From contig CALTUD010000010.1 of NCBI GenBank assembly GCA_943912335.1, forward strand, positions 1 through 64,000: a stretch of 64,000 bases of DNA. Reading direction: 5' to 3'. Numbering within the stretch: the stretch's first letter is position 1; every line of letters begins with the position of its first letter. Under the pieces are notes generated by a model. It searched no databases. It was not told the origin of the DNA and saw only the letters and a program-made list of their open reading frames with translations. Shown here in pieces: positions 23,589 through 31,959 of this stretch. Position numbers and translations under genes: made by a program. This DNA is from an uncultured Acetobacteraceae bacterium (lineage in GTDB: Bacteria > Pseudomonadota > Alphaproteobacteria > Acetobacterales > Acetobacteraceae).

Positions 23589-23614
23589 GGCGGGGGAGGG
23601 CGACCTCCCCCGCC
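23589..23614. terminator. Bidirectional hairpin terminator between convergent genes
   Basis: GGCGGGGGAGG (23589-23599) and CCTCCCCCGCC (23604-23614) form a perfect 11-bp G/C stem with loop GCGA. It lies in the 48-nt gap between the ends of the MFS gene and the sugar-binding-protein gene. No T-run follows on either side, so it may act as a barrier or 3'-end stabiliser. Confidence 0.65.
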
Positions 23615-23624
23615 GGAACCGCGC

Positions 23625-24581
23625 TTACTGCTTCAGGGTGAACGGCGCCACGAAGTCGCCGGCGTTCTTCTTGGTGATCAGAACGCAGTTGAACAGCTGC
23701 TTCTCGCTCGACGCGCCGGTCTTGCCGGTCTTGAGGAACTCGTCGGCCTCGTCCACCGCCTTCTTGGCGAACACGGCCACCGGCTGCAGCACGGTGTATT
23801 GCAGCTCGCCCGACTTCACCGCCTCGACCGCGTCCGGCGAACCGTCGAAACCGCCGACCTTCACGCTCGACAGCTTGCCGGCTTCCTTCAGCGCGGCGAT
23901 CGCGCCCAGCGCCATATCGTCGTTGCCGCTGATCACGCCGATGATGTCCGGATGCGCCTGCAGCAGGTTCTGCATCTTGTCGTGACCCTGGGTGCGATCC
24001 CAGTTCGCGACCTGCTGACCCACCTTCTTCAGGTCGGGATACTGGTTCAGAACCGTCGCGTAGCCGTTGGAGCGGGTCGCGGCGTTGTTGTCGGAGGGGG
24101 CTCCGAGCAGCTCGACATAGTTGCCCTTCTGCCCGACATCCTTGACCCAGCGCGTGGCGCCCAGCGCCGCGCCCTGCGCGTTGTTGGAAACGAGCTGCGC
24201 CTTGGCGAGACCGGACTGGTTGATCTCGGCGTTCACCAGGAACACCGGGATGTTCGCGGCGATCGCCTTCTTCACCGCGCCGACCGAGCCGTTCGCATTG
24301 GCCGGATCGAGAATGATCGCCACCGAGTGGTTGGTGATGGCGGTGTCGATCAGGTTGCTCTCGGTGTTGGTGTCGCCCTTGGAGGCGCTGACGCTGGTGG
24401 TGTAGCCGAGCTTCTGCGCTTCGGCGTCGGCCACCTTGCCTTCGGTCAGCCAGAACGGGTTGGACGGGTCGTTGACGATGATCGTCATCAGGCCGCCGGC
24501 GGCCTGCGCCTGGCTGGGGGCCGCCAGGGCGACGGCGCCCATCGACAGGGCGGTGACTGCCAGCAGTGCGAACTTCTTCAT
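23625..24581 (-). CDS. Periplasmic sugar/polyol-binding protein (RbsB-like, peripla_BP_4)
   Basis: 318 aa with a clear Sec signal peptide (MKKFALLAVTALSMGAVALA, cleavage near AQA-AGG at about 27). The mature protein has the type I periplasmic-binding fold: TIIVNDPSNPFWLTEGK, a hinge-crossing DPANANGSVGAVKKAIAANIPVFLVN, GNDDMALGAIAALKEAG and VGGFDGSPDAVEAVKSG, as in ribose- and polyol-binding proteins. It delivers substrate to the permease and ATPase encoded just upstream. As last gene of the operon it is bounded by a strong hairpin. Ligand is inferred, from the linked dehydrogenase, to be a sugar alcohol, possibly a tetritol. Confidence 0.9.
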   Translation of the reverse strand: MKKFALLAVTALSMGAVALAAPSQAQAAGGLMTIIVNDPSNPFWLTEGKVADAEAQKLGYTTSVSASKGDTNTESNLIDTAITNHSVAIILDPANANGSVGAVKKAIAANIPVFLVNAEINQSGLAKAQLVSNNAQGAALGATRWVKDVGQKGNYVELLGAPSDNNAATRSNGYATVLNQYPDLKKVGQQVANWDRTQGHDKMQNLLQAHPDIIGVISGNDDMALGAIAALKEAGKLSSVKVGGFDGSPDAVEAVKSGELQYTVLQPVAVFAKKAVDEADEFLKTGKTGASSEKQLFNCVLITKKNAGDFVAPFTLKQ

Positions 24582-24622
24582 GGAACGTTTCCTTGGTTGT
24601 TGGTCGAACGGAACCAGCCGGC

Positions 24623-25687
24623 TCAGGCGGGGATGGCCGTCTTGGCGGGCGCCTTGGGACGCTTCTTGTACTGCACAGCGTTTAACAAAACGGCAAGAAC
24701 GATCACCGCGCCGGTGAAAACCGTCTGCCAGTACGAAGAAATTCCGACGATCACCAGACCGTCGGACAGGAAGCCGATCACGAACGCGCCCAGCATGGTG
24801 CCGCGCAGCGTGCCGCGGCCGCCGGTCAGCGCCGCGCCGCCGATCACCACCGCCGCGATCGCGGTCAGCTCGTAGGACAGGCCGGCGGTCGGGCCGGCGG
24901 AGGTCAGCTGCGACGACAGGATCAGGCCCGCGATCGCGGCGCACAGGCCGGACAGCGCGTAGACCGAGACCTGCACGCGCTTCACCGGCACGCCGGCAAG
25001 CTCCGCCGCACGCTCGTTGCCGCCCGAGGCATACAGCCAGCGGCCGAAGGCGGTGCGCGCCAGTGCCAGATTGGCGACGAGCGCGATCACCAGCAGCACC
25101 AGCACGCCGATCGGAATGCCGAACAGGTGATTGAAGCCCAGCCAGTCGAAGCCCGTGTTGCCAAGGGAAGGCTGGCCGCCGAGATTGTTGTAGGTCAGGC
25201 CGTTGGTGATCAGCAGCGCCGCACCGCGCGCTACGTACATCACGCCCAGCGTCGCCACGAAGGCCGGCACGCGGAAGCGCGCCACCAGCACGCCGTTCAC
25301 CAGACCGACCAGCGCGCCGAACGCGCAGGTCAGCACCGCCACCACCCAGACCGGCGGATAGAAGGTGTAGCCGCCCAGCGACACGCCCTGCATCAGGAAG
25401 CCGGCGACCACGCCGCACAGGCCGAGCGTGGAGCCGACCGACAGGTCGATGCCGCCGTTCAGGATCACCAGCAGCATGCCCACCGCCAGGATGCCGAAGA
25501 TCGCGACATGCGAGGCCATGGTGAGGAAGTTGCCGAGCGAGAAATAGTTCGGCGACAGGAACGAGAACACCGCGACGATCACGATCAACGCGAAGAAGGC
25601 GCGGCCTTCCAGCAGCAGTCGTCCGATCTCGATGTTGCGCAGGCCGCCCGAAGCCGGTTCCGCCTTGCTGTTCTGCATGTTTGTCAT
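24623..25687 (-). CDS. ABC transporter permease (RbsC/BPD_transp_2 family)
   Basis: 354 aa, about nine to ten membrane helices. Family motifs include GILAVGMLLVILNGGIDLSVGSTLGL (the conserved loop after helix 2), FGALVGLVNGVLVARFRVPAFVATLG and the cytosolic EAA-like GGAALTGGRGTLRGTMLGAFVIG that contacts the ATPase. This is the ribose/autoinducer-type permease, which works as a homodimer. It sits between the binding protein and ATPase genes with short gaps (41 and 31 nt), consistent with one transcript. Confidence 0.92.
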   Translation of the reverse strand: MTNMQNSKAEPASGGLRNIEIGRLLLEGRAFFALIVIVAVFSFLSPNYFSLGNFLTMASHVAIFGILAVGMLLVILNGGIDLSVGSTLGLCGVVAGFLMQGVSLGGYTFYPPVWVVAVLTCAFGALVGLVNGVLVARFRVPAFVATLGVMYVARGAALLITNGLTYNNLGGQPSLGNTGFDWLGFNHLFGIPIGVLVLLVIALVANLALARTAFGRWLYASGGNERAAELAGVPVKRVQVSVYALSGLCAAIAGLILSSQLTSAGPTAGLSYELTAIAAVVIGGAALTGGRGTLRGTMLGAFVIGFLSDGLVIVGISSYWQTVFTGAVIVLAVLLNAVQYKKRPKAPAKTAIPA

Positions 25688-25718
25688 GGACGCAAACTCT
25701 GTTCGGGGTCGGTTTCGG

Positions 25719-27242
25719 TTAGTGAGTCACGGCTTCGCCGGAGGCGGCCATGATGTCCTCCTTGGGAACATCCGGCCCGAACTCGGCGGAAATCCGGCCC
25801 TTGCTCATCACGATGATCCTGTGGGCGATCGACAGGCATTCCTGGACCTCGGAGGTGGAATAGACCACCGCCAGACCCTCCTTCGCCTTCTCGCCCAGCA
25901 GGCGGAACACTTCGGCCTTGGCGCCGATGTCGATGCCGCGCGACGGCTCGTCCAGCAGGATCACGCGCGGCCCGGTGGCCAGCATCTTGCCGATCACCAC
26001 CTTCTGCTGGTTGCCGCCCGACAGCGAGCCGATCGCGGCACGGCCGCCGGCGGTCTTGATGTGCACGTCGCGGATCTGGTCCTGCACGATCTGCTTCTCG
26101 CGCGCGGGCTGGGTCAGCATCCGGCGCACGAAGCTGCCGATGCTGGCCAGCGTCAGGTTCTCGCCCACGGTCATGGTCTGCACCAGACCGTCGCGCTGGC
26201 GATCTTCCGGAACCAGAACCAGGCCGCGCTCGATCCGTGCGGCGATCGACAGCCCGTCCACGGAGCGGCCTTCGAGCCTGACGTCGCCGGCCGCCAGCTT
26301 CACGCGTCCGGCCACCGCTTCCAGAAGCTCGGTGCGTCCAGCGCCCATCAGGCCGTAGATGCAGACGATCTCGCCGGCGCGCACGTCGAGCGACAGGTTG
26401 TCGACCAGCAGCGCGCCCTTGTTCTTGTCCTCGACGCAGGCGCCGGAGACGGACAGGACCACCTCGCCGAAATCGTAGCCGCCGGGCGGAGAGCCGCGAT
26501 CGTAATGGTCGCCCACCATGTGGCGCACGATCCATTCCAGATCGATCTCGCTGCGCTCGGCATTCGCCGTCATCGCACCGTCGCGCAGCACCACCGCGTA
26601 ATCGGTGATCTGCAGCGCTTCTTCCAGATGATGCGAGATGTAGACGATGGAAACGCCGCGGCTGGTCAGGTCGCGGATCACCTTGAACAGCACCTCGACC
26701 TCGCTCGCCGACAGGGCGGAGGTGGGCTCGTCCATGATCAGGATGCGCGCGTTCACGGACAGGGCACGCGCGATCTCGACGATCTGCTGCTGGCCGAGAC
26801 GAAGCTCCTCGACCAGCGTATTCGGGTCGATCTCTTCTTCCAGCTCGCGCATCAGCGCGGCGGCCTGCTTCGTTTCCTCGGCGTAATCCACGCCGGTGGC
26901 GTTGCGGATCTCGCGCCCCAGGAAGATGTTGTCGCGCACGCTCATGTTGGGCGCGAGACTCAGCTCCTGGTGGATGATCGACACGCCGCGATCGCGCGCA
27001 TCCACCGTGGAGGAGAACACCACCGGCGCGCCGTCCAGCACGATCTCGCCGGAGGTCGGCGTGGTCACGCCGGACAGGATCTTCATCAGCGTCGACTTGC
27101 CGGCGCCGTTCTCTCCGAACAAGGTCGTGACCTTGCCGCGATGGATCGCGAAGTTCACGCCCTTCAGCGCACGGGTGGCGCCATAGGTCTTGACGATGTC
27201 GCGCGCTTCGAGAACGACGCTGTCCGCCACAGCGCCGCTCAT
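25719..27242 (-). CDS. Sugar ABC transporter ATP-binding protein (RbsA/MglA-like, two NBDs)
   Basis: 507 aa with two nucleotide-binding domains. The first has Walker A GENGAGKSTLMKIL (about 42-55), signature LRLGQQQIVEIARAL in place of LSGGQ, and Walker B ILIMDEPTSAL. The second has the degenerate Walker A of this family, GLMGAGRTELLEAV, with signature LSGGNQQKVVIGKML and VILLDEPSRGID. The asymmetry is normal for RbsA-type proteins. Its ATG overlaps the stop of the DUF2291 gene (ATGA, 27242-27239). Confidence 0.93.
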   Translation of the reverse strand: MSGAVADSVVLEARDIVKTYGATRALKGVNFAIHRGKVTTLFGENGAGKSTLMKILSGVTTPTSGEIVLDGAPVVFSSTVDARDRGVSIIHQELSLAPNMSVRDNIFLGREIRNATGVDYAEETKQAAALMRELEEEIDPNTLVEELRLGQQQIVEIARALSVNARILIMDEPTSALSASEVEVLFKVIRDLTSRGVSIVYISHHLEEALQITDYAVVLRDGAMTANAERSEIDLEWIVRHMVGDHYDRGSPPGGYDFGEVVLSVSGACVEDKNKGALLVDNLSLDVRAGEIVCIYGLMGAGRTELLEAVAGRVKLAAGDVRLEGRSVDGLSIAARIERGLVLVPEDRQRDGLVQTMTVGENLTLASIGSFVRRMLTQPAREKQIVQDQIRDVHIKTAGGRAAIGSLSGGNQQKVVIGKMLATGPRVILLDEPSRGIDIGAKAEVFRLLGEKAKEGLAVVYSTSEVQECLSIAHRIIVMSKGRISAEFGPDVPKEDIMAASGEAVTH

Positions 27243-27880
27243 TTCACGTCCATCTCGACCGGCGTCACCGTCCAGGCGGTCGGATCGGACAACTGGAATG
27301 CGCCCACGACGGTCACGGTCTTTCCGGCCAGATCCGCGTCGCCGATCTTCGCCAGGACCGCCTTCTTCATGGCGGTGTTCAGTGCGGCGCCCGCGTTCTG
27401 GTAGTCGATCTGGTTGGAGAACTGGCCGAACTGGATCTTGCCGGTGGCATCGCGGAGATCGGTGCCCATGATGGCGGGACCGGTCTGCACGGAGATCTTC
27501 GGTGTGTCGCCCAGCCCGTCGATGGTGAACGGAACGGTGCCGCTATCGTCGTCCTTCTTGCCGGCGACGCCGGTGAAGCGAACGGCGTATTCCGCCGCAC
27601 CATCGGTCACCACGGCATATTGCTTCTGCGCCGCGTCGGGATCCTTCTTGATTGCCTCGGCAAGAGTCGTGGCGTCCACCGCCTTGGCGATGATGGCCTC
27701 GCGCACTTTCGGGAATTCGGTCTCGCCGTAGCGTGCGGCGGAGAACACGCCGGGCTGCGCGGCACCGGGCGCGCCGTTGCGCACCACCTTGGTGTCGAGC
27801 GCCATCGCCGCCAGCAGCACCACAGCGGCGCCGGCCACGAGAACGGTTCGGAGTGGGGGACTGGTCCGCTGCTTGGTCAT
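27239..27880 (-). CDS. DUF2291 family exported protein of sugar ABC operons
   Basis: 213 aa. An N-terminal hydrophobic segment (TVLVAGAAVVLLAAMAL, about 12-28) without a lipobox Cys suggests a membrane anchor, followed by a periplasmic domain that includes FSAARYGETEFPKV and GKIQFGQFSNQIDYQNAGAALN. The latter segment is the characteristic part of DUF2291, a family found almost only in operons with RbsA/RbsC-type transporters and no known biochemical role; a helper of the binding protein or permease is a fair guess. It is translationally coupled to the ATPase gene. Confidence 0.85.
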   Translation of the reverse strand: MTKQRTSPPLRTVLVAGAAVVLLAAMALDTKVVRNGAPGAAQPGVFSAARYGETEFPKVREAIIAKAVDATTLAEAIKKDPDAAQKQYAVVTDGAAEYAVRFTGVAGKKDDDSGTVPFTIDGLGDTPKISVQTGPAIMGTDLRDATGKIQFGQFSNQIDYQNAGAALNTAMKKAVLAKIGDADLAGKTVTVVGAFQLSDPTAWTVTPVEMDVK

Positions 27881-27902
27881 TGATTATGTCGCCGCGCCCG
27901 GC

Positions 27903-27920
27903 GAGGGACCGGAGTCCCTC
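27903..27920. other. Intercistronic hairpin between dehydrogenase and transporter genes
   Basis: GAGGGAC-CGGA-GTCCCTC, a perfect 7-bp stem in the 97-nt gap between the dehydrogenase stop and the DUF2291 start. No T-run follows. It could partially terminate or set the mRNA ends so that enzyme and transporter genes are expressed at different levels. Confidence 0.4.
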
Positions 27921-27977
27921 ACCGCGCGCGTCCTCCCTCGGGTCTGAACGAACTCGACTGCGTCCTCTTCGAAACCC

Positions 27978-29066
27978 TTATTCGGGGATCAGGACGATCT
28001 TGATCGAGCCGTCGCCCTTCTTCATCAGGTCGAAGCCTTCCTTGAACTTCGACAGCGGCAGCTTGTGCGTCACCACGCCTTCGGTCGGCAGGCGGCCGTC
28101 GGCGATGCCGGCGATGGTCAGCGGATAGCAGTACGGGCCCAGATGCGCGCCGTACAGATCGAGCTGCTTGCGGTCGGAGATGATCGACCAGTCCGCCGTC
28201 ACCTCGTGGCCGAACACCGAGAACTCGACGAAGCGGCCCAGCTTGCGGATCATGTTCAGACCCTGGGTGACGCTGGATTCGTGGCCGGTCGCCTCGATAT
28301 AGACGTCGCAGCCATAGCCGTCGGTCAGGTCCTTCACCTTCTGGACCACGTCCTCCTTGAACGGGTTCATGACGATGTCGGCGCCGAACTTCTTGGCCAG
28401 CTCCAGGCGGTCGTCCTTGCCGTCGAGCACGATCAGCTTGGACGGGTTCTTCAGGCGGGCAGCGCCCACCATGCCGAGGCCGAGCGGGCCGGCGCCGGAG
28501 AGAACCACCACGTCGTCGAGCTGGATCAGGCCGCGATTCACCGCATGCACCGAGCAGGCATACGGCTCGGCGAGGATGATCTTCTCCATCGGAACGTCGT
28601 CGGGCAGGCGGTGCGTGCGGCTTTCCTTGGGAAAGCGCATGTATTTCGCCATGCCGCCGTTGACGTTGTTCTGGAAGCCGTAGACGTCGTGCTTCTCGCA
28701 CATCCAGTATTCGCCGCGACCGCAATAGCGGCACTTCTCGCACGGCACGATCTGTTCGGAGATCAGGCGGTCGCCGATCTTGTACTGGCCGGCGGCGGCG
28801 ACATTGGCGCCGATCTCGACGGCGCGGCCGATGAACTCGTGGCCCGGGATCATCGGCGCCTTCACGTAGCGCGCCTGGCCCTTGTTGTCGCCCCAGAAGG
28901 ACGGCGCCCCCTGGAAGGTCTTGATGTCGCTGGCGCAGATTCCGCAGGCCTCGACCTCGATGATGATGTCGTCCGGACCGGCGCGCGGCACGTCGACTTC
29001 CTCGAGACGATAGTCGCCCGGCTCGTAGGCGACGACGGCCAGCATCTTTTCAGGCAGGGTGGTCAT
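27978..29066 (-). CDS. eltD: Zinc-dependent sugar-alcohol dehydrogenase, erythritol/L-threitol dehydrogenase (EltD)-like
   Basis: 362 aa, medium-chain dehydrogenase. Catalytic zinc ligands Cys44 (CGICASD) and His76/Glu77 (PGHEFIG), structural zinc cysteines 109, 112, 115 and 123 (VPCEKCRYCGRGEYWMC), and the NAD-binding LSGAGPLGLGMVG are present. Stretches such as PEKMLAVVAYEPGDYRLEEV, GDRLISEQIVPCEKC, IEATGHESSVTQGLNMIRKL, ADWSIISDRKQLD and GAHLGPYCYP match, from memory, the erythritol/L-threitol dehydrogenase of Mycobacterium smegmatis closely; I could not run an alignment. It would oxidise a tetritol to erythrulose with NAD. Genes upstream encode the matching dihydroxyacetone-type kinase and downstream the uptake system. 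Confidence 0.82.
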   Translation of the reverse strand: MTTLPEKMLAVVAYEPGDYRLEEVDVPRAGPDDIIIEVEACGICASDIKTFQGAPSFWGDNKGQARYVKAPMIPGHEFIGRAVEIGANVAAAGQYKIGDRLISEQIVPCEKCRYCGRGEYWMCEKHDVYGFQNNVNGGMAKYMRFPKESRTHRLPDDVPMEKIILAEPYACSVHAVNRGLIQLDDVVVLSGAGPLGLGMVGAARLKNPSKLIVLDGKDDRLELAKKFGADIVMNPFKEDVVQKVKDLTDGYGCDVYIEATGHESSVTQGLNMIRKLGRFVEFSVFGHEVTADWSIISDRKQLDLYGAHLGPYCYPLTIAGIADGRLPTEGVVTHKLPLSKFKEGFDLMKKGDGSIKIVLIPE

Positions 29067-29079
29067 GATTGCGGTTCTC

Positions 29080-29724
29080 TCAGGAGAGACGCTCGCTCAG
29101 CCCATTGGCCAGCGTGCGCAGGATCAGTTCGCAGGAAGCGGCGCCGGCATCGAGCACGCCGCGGGAGCGTTCGCCGAGGCGGGCGGCACGGCCGCGCTTC
29201 GCCACCAGATCGCGCGTGGATTCGAGCCCCGTCGCTGCGGCCTCCCGGACGGCGGCGAGGGCGGCGACCAGGGTCTCGCCGGCGGACGCCGCCTTTTCGG
29301 CGGCCTCGCGCGACGGCACCAGCACGTCCATCAGGGTCTTGTCGCCGACCTTGGCGTCGCCGAGATCGGCGATGGCGCCTTCGGCGGCCTTCAGCATGGC
29401 GGCTAGCGTCGGCACGTCGATCGCGTCGCGCCCATCGAGAACGTCGGACATCTCGGTGAAGAGCGAGCCGTAGAGCGGGCCCATCGAGCCGCCGATATCG
29501 GACAGGAGCGTGTCGCCCACGGTGGCGAAGCCCTGGCGCAGGTCGTAGGTCTGTCCGTCCAGGCGCTCCAGCACCATGCGGAAGCCCTTGGCCATGTTCA
29601 CGCCATGGTCGCCGTCGCCGGTGGCGCCGTCGATCTCGGAGAGATGGTCGCGCGCGTCGATCACCGCCTGGGCGATCTCCGGCACCACGGGGGCGGCGTC
29701 GGAAAGAGTGATGCTGTCAGCCAT
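29080..29724 (-). CDS. dhaL: DhaL subunit of a dihydroxyacetone/erythrulose-type kinase
   Basis: 214 aa, the ADP/ATP-binding helical barrel. The Mg-nucleotide motif GATGDGDHGVNMAKGF (about 33-48), the GGSMGPLYGSLF loop and the C-terminal DAGAASCELIL are all conserved. DhaL transfers phosphate to the ketose bound covalently by DhaK. No PTS protein DhaM is encoded in this window; in organisms with a PTS-dependent kinase DhaM usually adjoins, so this split DhaK/DhaL pair may use ATP directly. ATG 29724 is preceded by AAGGAAGAA. The 11-nt gap to dhaK indicates co-translation. Confidence 0.88.
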   Translation of the reverse strand: MADSITLSDAAPVVPEIAQAVIDARDHLSEIDGATGDGDHGVNMAKGFRMVLERLDGQTYDLRQGFATVGDTLLSDIGGSMGPLYGSLFTEMSDVLDGRDAIDVPTLAAMLKAAEGAIADLGDAKVGDKTLMDVLVPSREAAEKAASAGETLVAALAAVREAAATGLESTRDLVAKRGRAARLGERSRGVLDAGAASCELILRTLANGLSERLS

Positions 29725-29735
29725 GGATTCTTCCT

Positions 29736-30734
29736 TCAGCCGGCGACGGACAGGCCGATGGAGCGCGCGGGCGCCCGCAGCAGACGGTCCAGCTCGGCAT
29801 CGAGACGGGTCACGGTCAGCGAGACGCCCATCATCTCGAGAGAGGTGAAGTAGTTGCCGACCAGACGGTAGGAGGGGGTGATGTTGCGGGCGCGCAGCAT
29901 CTCGTCGATGTGGCCGTAGAGCACATACAGCTCCATCAGCGGGGTAGCGCCGAGGCCGCTGACCAGGACGGCGACGTTCTCGCCGGTATAGTCGAGATCG
30001 CCGAGGATCTTCTCGAGCATGATCCCGGCCATCTCCTTGGCCGGCGCGGTCGGCAGGACGGCGATGCCGTGTTCGCCGTGATGGCCGATGCCGACTTCCA
30101 TCGTGCCGGGCTCGATGGTGAAGTTCGGCTTGCCGTTGGCCGGAATGGTGCAGGCGGACAGGCCGATGCCGATCGAGCGTGTGTTGTCGATCGTCTTGCG
30201 CGCGGCGGCGATCACGTCTTCCAGATCGGCGCCTTCGGCGGCACGGGCGCCGCCGGCCTTCCACATCAGGATCTCGCCGGCCACGCCGCGGCGATGCTCG
30301 GGCTGATCCGGCGGAGCCGACGCGCAATCGTCGTTGGCGACCACGGTCTCGACACGGATGCCGTCCTTGGCGGCCAGCTTCACCGCCATCTTCACGTTCA
30401 TGTTGTCGCCGGCATAGTTGCCGTAGAGGCAGGCGACGCCGCGGCCCTGATCGGCCTCGCGGAAGGCGGCATGGAAGCTCTTGGCGGTGGGGGAGGCGAA
30501 CACCTCGCCGATCGCCACGGCATCGCACAGGCCGGGACCGACATAGCCGAGAAAGGCCGGCTCGTGGCCGGAACCGCCGCCGGTGACGAGGCCCACGCGC
30601 GGCTCGGCGCTGCGGACGGCGCTACGCATCACGCGGGGATGGTCGGTCGCCACCAGCAGGTCGGGATGGGCAGCCAGGACGCCGGTCAGGCTGTCTTCGG
30701 TCACCCGGTCGGGATCGTTGATGACGCGGTTCAT
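29736..30734 (-). CDS. dhaK: DhaK subunit of a dihydroxyacetone/erythrulose-type kinase
   Basis: 332 aa. The ketose-binding fold has VGLVTGGGSGHEPAFLGYVG (His57), YGNYAGDNMNVKMA (Asp110 region) and EVGIGHHGEHG, in which His219 corresponds to the histidine that holds the substrate as a hemiaminal. DhaK proteins of this class act on dihydroxyacetone or on erythrulose; the linked EltD-like dehydrogenase makes erythrulose the better guess. GAGGA lies six bases before ATG 30734, which is preferred to ATG 30740. It is the first gene of the operon and divergent from the SorC regulator. Confidence 0.9.
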   Translation of the reverse strand: MNRVINDPDRVTEDSLTGVLAAHPDLLVATDHPRVMRSAVRSAEPRVGLVTGGGSGHEPAFLGYVGPGLCDAVAIGEVFASPTAKSFHAAFREADQGRGVACLYGNYAGDNMNVKMAVKLAAKDGIRVETVVANDDCASAPPDQPEHRRGVAGEILMWKAGGARAAEGADLEDVIAAARKTIDNTRSIGIGLSACTIPANGKPNFTIEPGTMEVGIGHHGEHGIAVLPTAPAKEMAGIMLEKILGDLDYTGENVAVLVSGLGATPLMELYVLYGHIDEMLRARNITPSYRLVGNYFTSLEMMGVSLTVTRLDAELDRLLRAPARSIGLSVAG

Positions 30735-30839
30735 GGACATTCCTCGAATTCCTCCAGTCGCGCTCCCGATTCTTTTGTCGGGTTATTCGCTCGATCTGGG
30801 CGCAAGATGCTCCCGAGCCTGCACCAATGTCAAACGCTC

Positions 30840-30930
30840 GAGCACTTGCTCACATACTTTTTCTTCAAATAGGCTAGAAGCATTGAACGGATGCGTTCTG
30901 AGTGTGAGAATATGTTCACTACACCGTGCA
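30840..30930. promoter_or_regulatory. Regulatory region with GTGA-N8-TCAC palindrome between dhaK and the SorC gene
   Basis: The 225-nt divergent gap is A/T-rich at its centre. GTGAGAATATGTTCAC (30904-30919) is a palindrome with GTGA/TCAC arms and a symmetric ATAT core. A second half-site of the same type, TGCTCACAT, lies at 30848-30856, about 60 nt away. SorC regulators bind such spaced sites as tetramers, so these are the likely operators for both the operon and autoregulation. Confidence 0.5.
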
Positions 30931-30959
30931 TTGTGCGGTGCAATAAAAAGGGTTGGGCG

Positions 30960-31955
30960 ATGGGCGTTCCGGGGCCGCGCTATCAGGATCGCGGTGAGGT
31001 CAGGGTGGAAACGCTGATCGAGATCGCGACGCTGTATTATTACGAGGACGTGACGCAGGAGGAACTGTCGCGCCGGTTCTCCATGTCGCGCCCCAAGATC
31101 AGCCGCCTGCTGCAAAGGGCGCGCGCCGAAGGGCTGGTGGAGATCCGGGTGCATCAGCCGAGTTCCGTCGGCGCTGAACTGGAGCGCTTCTTCATCGACC
31201 GGTTCGGCATCGACCGGCTTCTGGTCTCGGTGGATCATCGCGACCCGGATGCGCAGCGCAACGCGGTCGCCCGTCTGGTCGCGGCGCATCTGGAAAAGAC
31301 CCTGGTCGCCGGCAAGACGGTCGCGGTCGGCATGGGCCGGAACGTGGCCGCGGTGGCCGATGCGCTCGTCACCCCGCCGCGCGGCGGGGTGACGTTCGTG
31401 TGCGCGATCGGCGGCTCGCTGCGTGCCGGCGAATACATGAACCCGGACCATATCTGCCGCCGTCTGGCGGCGCGCTACGGCGGCGAAAGCGAAACGCTCT
31501 ACGCGCCGGCCCTGGTGACGAACACGATGCTGCGCGAAGAGCTCTACCGGAACGACACGGTGAAGCAGACGCTGGACCGTGCGCGACGCGCCGACATCGC
31601 CCTGATCGGAATCGGCGATCTTTCTGAGGACAGCAACATGGTTCGCATGGGTTGGTTCTCGCCGCAGGAGATCGCGGAGGCGCGTCTCGCCGGCACGATC
31701 GGCGACACGATGGGCTACGATTTCATCGACATCCAGGGGCGCCCGGCCAATACCGGCATGCAGGGTCGGGTGATCGGCCTGTCGCGCGAGGATCTGGCCC
31801 GCATCCCCGACGTGATCGCCATCGCCGCCGAGAACACCAAGGCACCGGCGATCCTGGGCGCGCTCCGAACCGGCGCGATCAACACGCTGGCGACCTCGTT
31901 CACCAACGTGCACACCATCCTGCGTCTGGACGAGGCCACCCGGCCGCGCGACTGA
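30960..31955 (+). CDS. SorC/DeoR-type sugar-responsive transcriptional regulator
   Basis: 331 aa. An N-terminal HTH (IATLYYYEDVTQEELSRRFS then MSRPKISRLLQRAR, about 20-52) is followed by the phosphosugar-binding SorC domain: GKTVAVGMGRNVAAVADAL, VCAIGGSLRAGEYMNPDHICRRLA and ALIGIGDLSEDSNMVRMGWF. The effector is expected to be a phosphorylated ketose such as erythrulose phosphate or dihydroxyacetone phosphate made by the adjacent kinase. ATG 30960 gives the family-like N-terminus; an in-frame ATG at 30891 would add a Cys-rich leader that also overlaps the operator. It is divergent from the operon it presumably represses or activates. Confidence 0.88.
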   Translation: MGVPGPRYQDRGEVRVETLIEIATLYYYEDVTQEELSRRFSMSRPKISRLLQRARAEGLVEIRVHQPSSVGAELERFFIDRFGIDRLLVSVDHRDPDAQRNAVARLVAAHLEKTLVAGKTVAVGMGRNVAAVADALVTPPRGGVTFVCAIGGSLRAGEYMNPDHICRRLAARYGGESETLYAPALVTNTMLREELYRNDTVKQTLDRARRADIALIGIGDLSEDSNMVRMGWFSPQEIAEARLAGTIGDTMGYDFIDIQGRPANTGMQGRVIGLSREDLARIPDVIAIAAENTKAPAILGALRTGAINTLATSFTNVHTILRLDEATRPRD

Positions 31956-31959
31956 CCTC

